Positions 1 to 8,641 of a stretch of DNA of 64,000 nucleotides are shown here, one piece after another (positions within the stretch are counted from its first letter, which is position 1; each line of letters opens with the position of its first letter). This DNA is from Sulfoacidibacillus ferrooxidans (GTDB lineage Bacteria; Bacillota; Bacilli; Alicyclobacillales; SLC66). Where the stretch lies: assembly GCF_022606465.1 (NCBI RefSeq), contig NZ_JALBUF010000001.1, positions 310,001 through 374,000 of the forward strand, read 5' to 3'. The notes below the pieces were generated by a model, which saw only the letters and a program-made list of their open reading frames with translations, was not told where the DNA came from and did not search any database. The position numbers and the translations under genes were made by a program.

Positions 1-131
1 CCATTCAATATCCCAATATCTACAGAGGCATTGATCATGCCCACTAAAAGGAAGCGATGATACCGTCGAGTGAAAAAACGCTGTTGTATACGTAATGTTT
101 TGTTTTGCACCTGAGCAGCGATGTAGTCCAC
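1..131 (-). CDS. GtrA-family membrane protein, N-terminal part only
   Basis: Partial gene running off the left edge; only the first 43 codons are present. It starts with GTG at 131, preceded by a strong AGGAGGAG site at 138-145. The translation has a basic N-terminus followed by RFLLVGMINASVDIGI, which resembles the start of GtrA/DPMS-like proteins (small four-helix membrane proteins that help move lipid-linked sugars across the membrane). The assignment rests on this one first-helix motif and is therefore moderate. The partner glycosyltransferase, if any, would lie outside the window. Confidence 0.6.
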   Translation of the reverse strand, partial: MDYIAAQVQNKTLRIQQRFFTRRYHRFLLVGMINASVDIGILN

Positions 132-184
132 TATTGACTCCTCCTAGGGTCGTGATCCATACCTGTTGTAGACAAACGGCACAT

Positions 185-217
185 GCAATCCCTATTCACC
201 TCAAATTGAGGGATTGC
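185..217. repeat. Short inverted repeat between gtrA-like gene and small secreted gene
   Basis: A 9-bp perfect inverted repeat (GCAATCCCT at 185-193, AGGGATTGC at 209-217) lies downstream of the 322-588 gene and upstream of the GtrA-like gene on the minus strand. No T-tract follows on either strand, so it is a weak terminator candidate or a simple hairpin. Confidence 0.3.
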
Positions 218-321
218 GGCACTAGATGACCAATACGCAATGTATCATTTAGTTTAATGAAGAATGAGCATGCCATTCACCCATGATTCCTGTGCCATTC
301 ATCATGTCACCTACATGAGCA

Positions 322-588
322 TTAAACTGCGTGATGATCTTGCTCTTGAGCAGCTGTCATTTTTCCACTACTAACTCGTTGATTTAATTGCGCTTGAAAA
401 TTGGCTTCCACATCAGAAGTCAATATAGCTGTAGATACACTTTGCTCTTGTGTTACAACTTGATGGGTAGGCGTTGTCGTTGGAGTCGCTGCAAATGCAC
501 TGACCCCTCCTAAACCTCCAAATATACCAGCTACACTCAATACCGCAATAGAATGAAGAGCAAAGGATTTCCGTCTTTTTTTCATCAA
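322..588 (-). CDS. Small secreted protein with signal peptide, unknown function
   Basis: An 88-aa protein with a classic Sec signal peptide: KKRRK basic end, hydrophobic core, and AFAA cleavage site near residue 34. The mature part is about 54 residues, Thr/Gln-rich, and ends in a His-containing tail. TTG at 588 is 9 nt from an AGGAG site (598-602); the ATG directly after it (585) is 12 nt away, so either could be used. No recognised domain. It is transcribed away from the zinc-ribbon gene at 1065, so the long gap between them is a divergent regulatory region. Confidence 0.65.
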   Translation of the reverse strand: MMKKRRKSFALHSIAVLSVAGIFGGLGGVSAFAATPTTTPTHQVVTQEQSVSTAILTSDVEANFQAQLNQRVSSGKMTAAQEQDHHAV

Positions 589-1064
589 TCGAAATATCTC
601 CTAAGTGTTTAGTTTGTGTTGCTAAACTAGTTATATCAATATCATTTTTAGATTCTATTAGAAATCAGTGTCATTTTCTTCTTGACAAAGTCAAACACTT
701 TTAAAGATAATCCATAAAATATACATTAGACTTTGTGAAACTGATGCTTATGCTTTATCTACATCTTTATGACACGATCCGATTTTGCGCCATCCATCCA
801 TAGAAGCGATAGACATATTCTTGTCAACCTGCAATACATCTTGTTTGCAGCATATTATACAAAATAGATGTGTCGAAAAGCATCTAAAAAATCATAAAAG
901 TGTTTCTTGAGAAACACACGACAAAGACGTATGATCAGATCATAACCATGTACTGTACGCAACGAAGAGAGCGCACGGACCACTCTGACATTCAATGCGT
1001 TTTAGTAGTGAAGATGGATATTCATGAATGGTTTTCCATATTAATAAAGGGGAAGTGTCAGAGG
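589..1064. other. Long AT-rich divergent intergenic region
   Basis: About 475 bases between the small secreted gene (minus) and the zinc-ribbon gene (plus). It holds one good plus-strand promoter (682-711). An open frame continues upstream of 1065 to 900, but it lacks a ribosome site and has no family-like sequence, so I treat it as non-coding or an untranslated leader. Nothing else is recognised. Confidence 0.5.
682..711 (+). promoter_or_regulatory. Sigma-A-like promoter with palindromic -35 region
   Basis: TTGACA at 682-687 and GATAAT at 706-711 are separated by 18 nt. The -35 lies inside the perfect inverted repeat TTGACaaaGTCAA (682-694), which could be a repressor operator. It would drive the zinc-ribbon gene through a leader of about 345 nt. 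Confidence 0.5.
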
Positions 1065-1247
1065 ATGTTGTGTCCACATTGCGGATCCAAAGGTCATTTA
1101 GAACAAACAGGATTTCGCTCAGAATACGAGCTTTTTCATTGTAGTGTGTGCGGTATCGATTACATTGCATATGCTTCAGGCAACGGTGAATTTAATGAAC
1201 CCGTTCCACTAAACAGACACGAGCACCATGCAGCCGAAGAGCAGTAA
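1065..1247 (+). CDS. Small zinc-ribbon protein
   Basis: A 60-aa protein. ATG at 1065 is chosen because AAAGGGGA lies about 11 nt upstream and because the recognisable domain begins right there; the frame stays open upstream to 900 without a ribosome site. CPHC near residue 3 and CSVC near residue 32 form a two-knuckle zinc ribbon, followed by a charged His/Glu tail. Such single-ribbon proteins are usually nucleic-acid or protein binders; no specific role is evident. A bidirectional hairpin follows the gene. Confidence 0.55.
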   Translation: MLCPHCGSKGHLEQTGFRSEYELFHCSVCGIDYIAYASGNGEFNEPVPLNRHEHHAAEEQ

Positions 1248-1279
1248 CTCTTCTTAAACCTAAAAGCAAACGAAAAAAT

Positions 1280-1323
1280 AAACCTTATCACAAACTCGAT
1301 ACTCAGAGTTTGCGATAAGGTTT
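1280..1323. terminator. Bidirectional rho-independent terminator
   Basis: An 18-bp stem with one mismatch (arms 1280-1297 and 1306-1323). On the minus strand it is followed by TTTATTTTTT, so it ends the MBL-rhodanese transcript; on the plus strand a weaker T-rich run follows, ending the zinc-ribbon gene. Confidence 0.8.
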
Positions 1324-1358
1324 GCTATTTGTATACCCTTGTAACATAAAAGGAAAGC

Positions 1359-2780
1359 TTACTTCTCAACAGCTAACCCATCTTTATGCCACTGAGTAAA
1401 ACCTCCAGCTAAATTGCGGATCTTTGTAAATCCATTTGCACTAAGAATACTTGTGGCAATCGCTGAACGTGCACCAGACTGACACTGTAAAATAATCTCT
1501 TCGTCACGAGGTATTTCGTTCAATCTACCGCTTAGCTTTCCAAGCATGATATGTTTTGCGCCAGGAATATGACCTTCGCCCCACTCCGCAGCATTGCGCA
1601 CGTCAATGACATGAACGTTACCCGCAAGTACATGTTCAACAATTTCAGTAGGTGTCGTTTCTTCGTATTTATTTAGTGTAACACCTGATTTTTCTACCTC
1701 AGCAATAGCGGAGAGATTGAAGAAACCAGGTACATTGTCGATTCCAATTGAGTGGAGATCATGTACCACTTTTTCCACACTATCACTTGCAGCTAAAAGA
1801 TACACTGGCTTACTGTAATCAACAAGCCATCCAGCCCAGTTAACAAATGCTTTATTGTGAGGAATGTTAATCGTACCAGGTACATGACCTTTACGGAATT
1901 CCGCCGCTAACCGCGTATCCACAACAAGTGCGCCTGACGCAATGAGATCCATAAGCTCAGATGCAGGCATTTCTTTCGTTTCCACTGCATCACGAAGTAA
2001 AGCTGGACCCTCTTTGTTAAATTTCTTCATCATAGCAAAGTACGCAGGTGGCTCAGGTTGTCCTGCAAGCAATGCCGCAACAAACTCATCTTCATTCGTA
2101 TGCGCGAGTGCCCAGTTAAACTGTTTTTCATACCCTACAGTACTCGATGGAATTGCACCGAGAGCTTTTCCACATGCACTTCCTGCACCATGTGCTGGCC
2201 ACAATTGCAAGTAATCTGGAAGTTCTTTAAAGCGTTTGAGCGATTGAAACATTTGCTTTGCTCCCACTTCTGAAGAGCCAGCTACACCAACTGCTTTTTC
2301 TAGTAAATCTGGTCGACCTACATCTCCCACAAAGACAAAGTCCCCTGAGAAGATACCCATCGCACCACGCGAATGATCACCGCCATGATCCTCAAGTAAG
2401 AAGGAGACACTCTCAGGTGTATGACCAGGTGTGTGCATAACTTGGAAGAAAATATTTCCAATACTAAAGCGGTCACCATCTTTAATAAGAACATGTTTCA
2501 CTTCATTAATATATTGATGTCTCCATTCAGGATCACCTTCAGCAGACAAATACAGTGTTGCGCCGTGTTCAACACCTAGTTCACGAGCGCCTGAAGTAAA
2601 GTCAGCATGTAAGTGTGTCTCAGTCGCTGCAATGATCTGTAAACCTTCTTTTTTTGCCGCCTCTAAATATGGAGTTACATCACGTGCAGGATCGATCACA
2701 ATAGCAACACCACATGCTTGACATCCTACAAGGTAAGATGCTTGTGCGAGTTTCTCATCGAAAAAATAACGAAGTAACAT
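1359..2780 (-). CDS. MBL-fold persulfide dioxygenase fused to two rhodanese domains (CstB-like)
   Basis: 473 aa. Residues 1-230 are an ETHE1-type metallo-beta-lactamase domain: DPARD (30-34), THLHAD (55-60), HTPGH (116-120), SGD (Asp147) and WPAHG (His197), the expected iron ligands of a persulfide dioxygenase. Two rhodanese domains follow: the first (about 275-355) has AASDS where the catalytic Cys loop should be and is probably inactive; the second (about 375-473) has CQSGARS with catalytic Cys433. This is the arrangement of the CstB multidomain persulfide dioxygenase/sulfurtransferase. It would oxidise glutathione- or other low-molecular-weight persulfides made by the SQR encoded upstream, yielding sulfite/thiosulfate. 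It is the last gene of the SQR-DUF1641 cluster; ATG has GGGGGA 6-8 nt upstream. Confidence 0.88.
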   Translation of the reverse strand: MLLRYFFDEKLAQASYLVGCQACGVAIVIDPARDVTPYLEAAKKEGLQIIAATETHLHADFTSGARELGVEHGATLYLSAEGDPEWRHQYINEVKHVLIKDGDRFSIGNIFFQVMHTPGHTPESVSFLLEDHGGDHSRGAMGIFSGDFVFVGDVGRPDLLEKAVGVAGSSEVGAKQMFQSLKRFKELPDYLQLWPAHGAGSACGKALGAIPSSTVGYEKQFNWALAHTNEDEFVAALLAGQPEPPAYFAMMKKFNKEGPALLRDAVETKEMPASELMDLIASGALVVDTRLAAEFRKGHVPGTINIPHNKAFVNWAGWLVDYSKPVYLLAASDSVEKVVHDLHSIGIDNVPGFFNLSAIAEVEKSGVTLNKYEETTPTEIVEHVLAGNVHVIDVRNAAEWGEGHIPGAKHIMLGKLSGRLNEIPRDEEIILQCQSGARSAIATSILSANGFTKIRNLAGGFTQWHKDGLAVEK

Positions 2781-2797
2781 TGTTTATCCCCCTCAGA

Positions 2798-3442
2798 TTA
2801 TGAATTTAGAGTCATTCCAGGTGTATGTGAACTTGTTGCCGTTTTCCCTTTAACCGTACTTGCACGATCACGTTCACTCATCACAGCGAGCATTGCATTG
2901 GCAAAACGAAGTCCACGCTGCATCGTCGGATCTTTTAGAAGCTTAAGTGCTCCAAACACAGATATAGAACTGCGATCTTTGCTTGCGCGAATTTTAGCTT
3001 CATTCATCATTGACAGCCCATCTTGCATTTTACCACGAACAGGCTCTGTCCATTCGGCTACATTATGCGTCAACTGCGTTAATGTATCTTTATCCGTCAC
3101 AATAGATTCAGCTAAATCCGCAACCTGCTCCACCAAAGATAAAACTTTCACCAACTTTGGCAGTTTATCAAGTAATGAGATGAGACTAAGAATGGTGTTT
3201 TTATCAATACTAACGCCACCTAAGTCCGCATCAAATCCTGCCAACATCCCTTTTAAACTCTCCTTGTCACTAAGTACTGTCTGTACAAACTCCATGGAGC
3301 GTTCCGCTGAATCAAGCATCCCAATAAGTTTCGGCAATTTTTGCAATGCTAATACAAGCGACTCCTGAACATCTGTATCAGAGAGGGTGAGAAGGAGTGC
3401 ATCGTCAATCGTCGTATTCAATCCCGCTTGCACGTCTTCCAT
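2798..3442 (-). CDS. DUF1641-family helical protein
   Basis: 214 aa, almost entirely predicted helix, with the paired LxKLPKLxxxL segments (about 33-40 and 91-98) and the GxxxLLKxLKDPxxQRGLxF motif near 162-180 that mark DUF1641. The family is commonly found next to sulfide:quinone oxidoreductases and formate-dehydrogenase-like genes, as here between SQR and the persulfide dioxygenase. Its biochemical role is unknown; an accessory or membrane-association role for SQR is the simplest inference. AGGGA upstream of ATG 3442 supports the start. Confidence 0.8.
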   Translation of the reverse strand: MEDVQAGLNTTIDDALLLTLSDTDVQESLVLALQKLPKLIGMLDSAERSMEFVQTVLSDKESLKGMLAGFDADLGGVSIDKNTILSLISLLDKLPKLVKVLSLVEQVADLAESIVTDKDTLTQLTHNVAEWTEPVRGKMQDGLSMMNEAKIRASKDRSSISVFGALKLLKDPTMQRGLRFANAMLAVMSERDRASTVKGKTATSSHTPGMTLNS

Positions 3443-3502
3443 ACTCTATCCCTGCTTTCCCTATAAATTTGCATGAAAAAGGCATAAGGCTTTCTCAATC
3501 GC

Positions 3503-4702
3503 TTATAACAGGCCCTTTAGCATGCCGTCCCAATACACAACAGGGAGCAGTTCTTTTTTAAGCAAATACATGCTAAAACGCTCTACACCTTGATCAAATG
3601 GGAATGTTTCCATTGGATTTAGATCGTAGTCAAACTCGGCTAATATGAGACTTCCATAACCTGTTACTAGCGGACATGATGTATAACCGTTGTATTTTTT
3701 AAGCAACGCCTGATCATGCATCAATGAAAGAAGATTTTTTTCTACAGTTGGTGCTTGCTTACGAATCGCAGCACCTGTCTTTGACGTCGGTAAATTAGAA
3801 GCATCGCCCAAACCAAAAACATTAGGATACTTCTTGTGTTGAAGCGTAAATTTATCCACATCAACCCAACCATTAGCATCTGCAAGAGGACTTTTCTTGA
3901 TAAAGTCAGGTGAACTCATCGGTGGAACCACATGGATCATATCGTATTTCATAACCTCTTGTTGCTTGGTATCCATATTTTCAAATACGGCTTCTTTTTT
4001 ATCTGCGCGAATCTCTACTAAATTGCGTTTATAAGCTGTCTTAATACCTTTACGCTCAATAACCTTATCCAGTGCGTCTGCATATTTTTTTACCGAGAAA
4101 ATACTTCCTCCAGCTGAAGCAAATACAACTTCAGTTGCATCGCGTACACCAGCTTTTGCAAAATGCTCTTCTGCAAGATACATAATTTTTTGTGGTGCAC
4201 CACCACATTTAATGGCTGTATTCGGATAAGAGAAGATCGCCCGACCGCCTTTAAAGTTGCGGATGCTTTCCCATGTGCTATCTACATAGTCGTATGAATA
4301 ATTACTGCATACACCATCTTTACCAATCGCCTCTTTGAGGCCTTTAATTTTATCCCAATCAATTTGAATGCCTGGTGCTACTACGAGATAATCATAGTGA
4401 ACTTTCGTACCACTTTTTGTCGTAAGATAATTGGCATCTGGTGTAAACTCCGTTACCGCATCTTGCATCCACTTCACGCCATCAGGTATTACACTAGCTT
4501 CATCGCGTTCTGTAGCTTGCTTTTGAGCGGCCCCACCACCTACTAACGTCCACAGTGGTTGATAATAATGTTTATCAGATGGATCAATAACAACTACATG
4601 ATCACGAAGTGATTTTGCTGCTCGTACGAGACGCGATGCAACGGAAATACCACCGCTTCCTCCACCAACAATAACGACTGTATAATGCATATCTTGCGCC
4701 AT
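3503..4702 (-). CDS. sqr: Sulfide:quinone oxidoreductase, SQOR (type II)-like
   Basis: 399 aa from ATG 4702, chosen over the upstream start (4756) because AGGAAGGG lies just before it and the FAD motif begins at once: VGGGSGGIS at 12-20. Cys166 in IKCGGAPQK and Cys343 in TSCPLVTGYG correspond to the redox-active cysteine pair of mitochondrial-type SQOR. GLGDASNLPTSKTGAA (about 297-312) is the C-terminal FAD motif. The enzyme oxidises sulfide to a persulfide and reduces menaquinone at the membrane surface; C-terminal amphipathic helices (about 375-399) would anchor it. The downstream DUF1641 and MBL-rhodanese genes complete a sulfide-detoxification or oxidation unit. Confidence 0.88.
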   Translation of the reverse strand: MAQDMHYTVVIVGGGSGGISVASRLVRAAKSLRDHVVVIDPSDKHYYQPLWTLVGGGAAQKQATERDEASVIPDGVKWMQDAVTEFTPDANYLTTKSGTKVHYDYLVVAPGIQIDWDKIKGLKEAIGKDGVCSNYSYDYVDSTWESIRNFKGGRAIFSYPNTAIKCGGAPQKIMYLAEEHFAKAGVRDATEVVFASAGGSIFSVKKYADALDKVIERKGIKTAYKRNLVEIRADKKEAVFENMDTKQQEVMKYDMIHVVPPMSSPDFIKKSPLADANGWVDVDKFTLQHKKYPNVFGLGDASNLPTSKTGAAIRKQAPTVEKNLLSLMHDQALLKKYNGYTSCPLVTGYGSLILAEFDYDLNPMETFPFDQGVERFSMYLLKKELLPVVYWDGMLKGLL

Positions 4703-5029
4703 TTCTTTTCCCTTCCTCTCGTTACGCTCTTTATTCCAAGCGACGAGCCTCCCCACAAGTTGCTATATCAAATAAGCAACACACCTAAAACATATGGGGT
4801 CGGGAGTTTCATCGCTTCCTGCTAAACTATCATAACTCTTATAAAAAGCTTTTCTATCGGGAAAAACCCTACCATGTATATTATTCGTAAGCGGATACAT
4901 AAAGTCCTTCTTTTTATGGTGATTTGTGCACTTGTGAACTGTTCCATTTTTCGATAAGCTAAATCGACAAAAGAACGTTTCAATGTACATGTTGAATGTC
5001 CATCATTTTTCATAAAGGAGGATCGCTTG
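4703..5029. other. Divergent intergenic region between SQR and CorA-like gene
   Basis: 327 bases containing only short unsupported open frames on both strands. I find the ribosome site of the 5030 gene (AAAGGAGG, 5015-5022) but no convincing sigma-A promoter for either gene; regulation may depend on activators or alternative sigma factors. Confidence 0.4.
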
Positions 5030-6514
5030 ATGTGGATCATACAAGATACATTTACGAAGTTCGTATACCCCTTTTGGCTAGATTTCGAAAAGAACTTTAC
5101 CTTTTCTACAGCATCTGACATGATTACACAATTATCTGTGCCAATACCAGATGATGAACATACTGTTCCATTGTGGGTTGAGTCACCGTTTCAGGATTCA
5201 GAGCTAGACAACATGTTGCCTTATGTAAAACGCTATATGAGATTGACCCAAAATCAACGGCGTTTTCGAATACACGAAAAGGTCCTTGAACTATTCGATG
5301 ATATGCAAACAAGTACTGGCGAAGATTCATCTGCGGGATTTCGCATGGCTGCTATCGAGTTGTATTTATTTTTTAATGGCGTTGGCTTCCTTACTATTGA
5401 AATCGAACCTACATTATCTTCCATGAATGAAATAACAATAGAGTGGATTGAGAGTGTCAATGCAGATCTGGCATCACTCTCTCGCGGTAAACCAATGAGA
5501 CAGCGCACACCTAAGTATGCAAAAGAAGAATATTGTAGACATTCTTCCTTATTGCCACTCATGTGTGGGCAACCAGGAACCATGCGCGAATGGATCCATC
5601 ATCTACTTTCACCCTTATCAGAGCAACTCGGTAAAGACTGCTGGCAGCCTATGTGCGATTCCTTTTTACCCGTATATGGTGCAGTATTATTACGCCGATC
5701 AGAATCTTTACATGTAGAAGAACAAAATAAGTGGGATCTAAACTTTCGTGAGTTTGCCTTATCTCATCTAATTGTACTACGAAAAACACTTCCTCCACAC
5801 AACGGCAGTCGTTTCGCAAGGCAGAGTTTTGAGGATTCTCATTATAACTATATGCCCTATCACAATGTGATCCACACACAATCACTTGAGGGTGGATTCG
5901 TGCTTGCATACGATACTGGTGTTCATCATTTTAGTGGTAAAAATTCTCCTGCAATGCTCTCCTTTCGCACAAATTATTTCTACATGATGTTACTTGCATT
6001 GCATCAGAGAATGAGTATCTTGCGCTATGCCATGAAAGCTGCAGAGGCATCTACGATGGCTACACACGCCATAGAACTGCGTGCACTACGAGAACAGATC
6101 TACGACTTCACAGCACGCTGTTATTTTAGTCAAGCATCTTTTAGTGAAGAACGCGACCAATTATATAGGCGTTGGCAACGCGCTTTTCACATCACGCAAA
6201 TGTACAATGAATTAAAAGAAGAGGTTCACGATATTGATGGCTACCTTGGACAGCTTGCGAAGGAACGAGAGATAGAAACTAAAGAGCATGAACTGCGTCA
6301 AGAAGCAAAAAAAACGCAACTTGTGACTTATATTTCCTTCATCCTATTACCGCTCTCTATTACAAGTGGTCTCATTCAAGCAAGTCCGATCATCATTCGC
6401 TGGCTTAACTTCACAATACACCCAGTACTATCAAGTTTTATTCTTATTATCGCAGCCACAGGTATTTTATTTTTACTTCGTACATTGTGGAAATTAGTCA
6501 TTATGAAAAAATAA
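5030..6514 (+). CDS. Membrane protein with CorA-like C-terminal topology but no GMN motif
   Basis: 494 aa. ATG 5030 sits 7 nt after AAAGGAGG; the TTG just before it is too close. About 430 soluble residues of no recognised family are followed by a long charged helix (roughly 375-430, coiled-coil-like) and two C-terminal membrane helices (about 432-452 and 465-487) ending in a Lys-rich tail. The order long helix - TM1 (YISFILLPLSITSGLIQAS) - TM2 - basic tail is that of CorA-type Mg2+/Co2+ channels, where PLTxxTGxxGMN is expected; here GMN is replaced by IQAS. It may be a CorA-superfamily relative with another ion or function, or a membrane sensor. Stand-alone gene followed by a small membrane protein gene. 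Confidence 0.6.
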   Translation: MWIIQDTFTKFVYPFWLDFEKNFTFSTASDMITQLSVPIPDDEHTVPLWVESPFQDSELDNMLPYVKRYMRLTQNQRRFRIHEKVLELFDDMQTSTGEDSSAGFRMAAIELYLFFNGVGFLTIEIEPTLSSMNEITIEWIESVNADLASLSRGKPMRQRTPKYAKEEYCRHSSLLPLMCGQPGTMREWIHHLLSPLSEQLGKDCWQPMCDSFLPVYGAVLLRRSESLHVEEQNKWDLNFREFALSHLIVLRKTLPPHNGSRFARQSFEDSHYNYMPYHNVIHTQSLEGGFVLAYDTGVHHFSGKNSPAMLSFRTNYFYMMLLALHQRMSILRYAMKAAEASTMATHAIELRALREQIYDFTARCYFSQASFSEERDQLYRRWQRAFHITQMYNELKEEVHDIDGYLGQLAKEREIETKEHELRQEAKKTQLVTYISFILLPLSITSGLIQASPIIIRWLNFTIHPVLSSFILIIAATGILFLLRTLWKLVIMKK

Positions 6515-6609
6515 TTGATCCGCCGACACAGGTCTATGGCAAACAACATGTAATAGTTGGTAGTGGCTTAGTGAATGAAGGGACGATTGTGTCGAAAGAA
6601 GGCGATAGT

Positions 6610-6783
6610 ATGCATAATATGCTTCGAATAATTGTTACTGTTGGGCTTGTAACTGGTTACTTCATCCTTACATGGGATGCCATCAGCAACAAAAGTGCGC
6701 GGCAGTTCATCGGCAACGCCATCTTGCTCCCCGCAAGCATAATTTGGTTATGGTTATTACGCGGTACTTCACAGAACACCTAA
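6610..6783 (+). CDS. Small two-helix membrane protein, unknown
   Basis: 57 aa from ATG 6610, which follows AAAGAAGG by about 6-8 nt. Two hydrophobic segments (about 5-20 and 35-51) separated by a short polar loop (DAISNKSARQ). The frame is open further upstream into the CorA-like gene, but that part has no ribosome site. No family recognised. It may be co-transcribed with the gene at 5030. Confidence 0.5.
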   Translation: MHNMLRIIVTVGLVTGYFILTWDAISNKSARQFIGNAILLPASIIWLWLLRGTSQNT

Positions 6784-6904
6784 ACCGCATGTTATTTTAC
6801 ATTTCAATATGTGATGTATACAGAAATATCTTTTATTTCAATTTGTATAAACTCATACGTATGGAGGGTATCTTATAAGGGACATAAAAGAAAATGGTGA
6901 TGAT

Positions 6905-7306
6905 ATGAGCACTTTTACAGATACCATTCAAAGTACAGCCAATCAAAATATTCAAAAAAAATCTGAGTTAGATACAACTGCTCATGAATACTGGCAGCAA
7001 TCACAAGAAACATTAGAAAAAATCAGTACTATTGTACAAGAAGTCTTTCAGGAATTTGCAGGAGCAGATCCACGAATTAAACTCTTTATGCCTCATTCCA
7101 CACATCTTACTGGCGCACTAGCACTGATCAATCATCATATTTTTGTAATACATTACTTAGCTTTAGGTCAACACGCACAGATATTATCCATGAAAGATCC
7201 ACAGATGACACCCAATGAAGTATACTCTCAAGATTTTGATCAAAATAGCATTGTACAAAAAGTACAAGATGCACTTTCTACATGGTTTGAAACAGCTATT
7301 CAATAA
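6905..7306 (+). CDS. Hypothetical protein, 133 aa
   Basis: Soluble, mainly helical protein with a polar Gln/Thr-rich N-terminus and a central LALINHHIFVIHYLALGQHAQ stretch; no recognised domain, signal peptide or membrane segment. The ribosome site is weak (GGTGATG). Its stop lies only 3 bases from the stop of the convergent VWA gene, with no terminator between them, so the two transcripts overlap at their 3' ends. Confidence 0.55.
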   Translation: MSTFTDTIQSTANQNIQKKSELDTTAHEYWQQSQETLEKISTIVQEVFQEFAGADPRIKLFMPHSTHLTGALALINHHIFVIHYLALGQHAQILSMKDPQMTPNEVYSQDFDQNSIVQKVQDALSTWFETAIQ

Positions 7307-7309
7307 CAT

Positions 7310-8641
7310 TCATACACAAAGCGCAACATGAATCAACTGTTTAAATAACAAAACAGCATCTCCAGGTGTCTCACATCGCACAATCTCATCACTATAACGT
7401 CCCAAGAGACCAAAGCGCGCTATTTTTTGTGCCATAGGATCACTCATATCCACCATGTCATGCGAATGTGCACGAACATCACCCAGCTTTTGTGCACATA
7501 TCGCACCATCCTCGTACAAATGTGGATTAGGCGTAGCGATAAATATCTTTTGGGTGCGTTTTGAAAGTTCGATCATGCCATGCACTGTGCGTTCCCATTC
7601 ACCGTTTTCTAAACTAAATCCTCCATCAGTAAATAGCACCACAATAGTTTCATCCGTAAGTGTTGCTTCTCCAATAATTTCCTCCAATGCTGTCCCAAGC
7701 AGTGTTCCATATTCCCAGGATAAAGCATTGTTTTTCAAATGAGTGAATTGTTCACGAAATGATCCTTCTATAAGAAGAGGCCCAGTATGTGTAACTGCAT
7801 CAGAAAAAATATAGCTATCGACCACAGCAAGTGCACGCAAACTAGACAGTAAATATAGCGCAACACCAACATAACGGCCCATGGAACCAGACACATCCCC
7901 TATAATTAAGAAGCGAACCGGAAGTCCCCGCTTTGTCATAACGGATGGACTTTTGCGATACGCAAAACGAGTAATTACACCAGAACCCGAACTCATATAG
8001 TGGCGAATAGTTCTCTTTGGATCTATATACTTATGTCGAGACTTTTGTACAACCTGTTGCATGTGCATCACTTCATCACGCTTCCATGCGAAAGATTGGC
8101 GCAATAATAATTGCCTGACATTTTCAATCGTCATATCATCAGCATCATCTAGTGCTTCGTTCATCACATGATCAACAGTTGACGACTTTTCTTGAAATTT
8201 TTCTACCCAGGATTCAATTTGTAACATCTGGGCTTCTTCTAGGGACTGTACGACTTCATCAGGTTCTTCCCTAGCGGATGGAGCATGGTCATAAGAGCTA
8301 CCTGTAAGCACTCGATCTTGTCCCGAGTTTGTCGCTGGCGCAGAATCAAGATCACTCACATACTCGCCACCCCAGTTTTCATCAGCTTCATTGGATTTAT
8401 AAAAAATACCACTCTCTTGTCTCATCGCTGTTTCTTTTGCTAAATAATCAGGTGCAGTTTTTACTTCATTGAACTGATGGTTTGGTTCATTCAAATGATT
8501 TGACGTCGTAGATTGTCTTCTTGCAGCCATAGCACGGTCAATCTGTGGATTGATCGATCTTTTCCACGCTCTTTTTTTCTTCCACTGTGCAATATGTGTA
8601 CTTAGATCAATGAAGGACCTGTATTTTCGCCAAGAAACCAC
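7310..8641 (-). CDS. VWA-domain (CoxE-like) protein, partner of MoxR ATPase
   Basis: 443 aa from GTG 8641, which overlaps the upstream ATPase gene by 40 nt and has GGGAGG about 10 nt before it. The N-terminal 170 residues are polar and low-complexity. A von Willebrand A domain occupies about 243-420: MIDAS motif DVSGS (Asp249, Ser251, Ser253) and the TDGG loop near 331. VWA proteins of this type work with MoxR AAA+ ATPases as metal-dependent adaptors in maturation or remodelling of protein or metallo-cofactor complexes (as in RavA-ViaA or CoxD-CoxE). The target is unknown. Confidence 0.8.
   Translation of the reverse strand: MVSWRKYRSFIDLSTHIAQWKKKRAWKRSINPQIDRAMAARRQSTTSNHLNEPNHQFNEVKTAPDYLAKETAMRQESGIFYKSNEADENWGGEYVSDLDSAPATNSGQDRVLTGSSYDHAPSAREEPDEVVQSLEEAQMLQIESWVEKFQEKSSTVDHVMNEALDDADDMTIENVRQLLLRQSFAWKRDEVMHMQQVVQKSRHKYIDPKRTIRHYMSSGSGVITRFAYRKSPSVMTKRGLPVRFLIIGDVSGSMGRYVGVALYLLSSLRALAVVDSYIFSDAVTHTGPLLIEGSFREQFTHLKNNALSWEYGTLLGTALEEIIGEATLTDETIVVLFTDGGFSLENGEWERTVHGMIELSKRTQKIFIATPNPHLYEDGAICAQKLGDVRAHSHDMVDMSDPMAQKIARFGLLGRYSDEIVRCETPGDAVLLFKQLIHVALCV

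Noticed and set aside
900-1064. N-terminal extension of the zinc-ribbon gene
   Set aside because: No ribosome site near its start and the sequence has no domain; a good site precedes ATG 1065.
2898-3368. 156-aa plus-strand ORF
   Set aside because: Shadow of the DUF1641 gene; that frame has the family motifs and a ribosome site.
4763-5121. Two overlapping minus-strand ORFs upstream of SQR
   Set aside because: They overlap each other and the CorA-like gene start, have no ribosome site and show no protein-like pattern.
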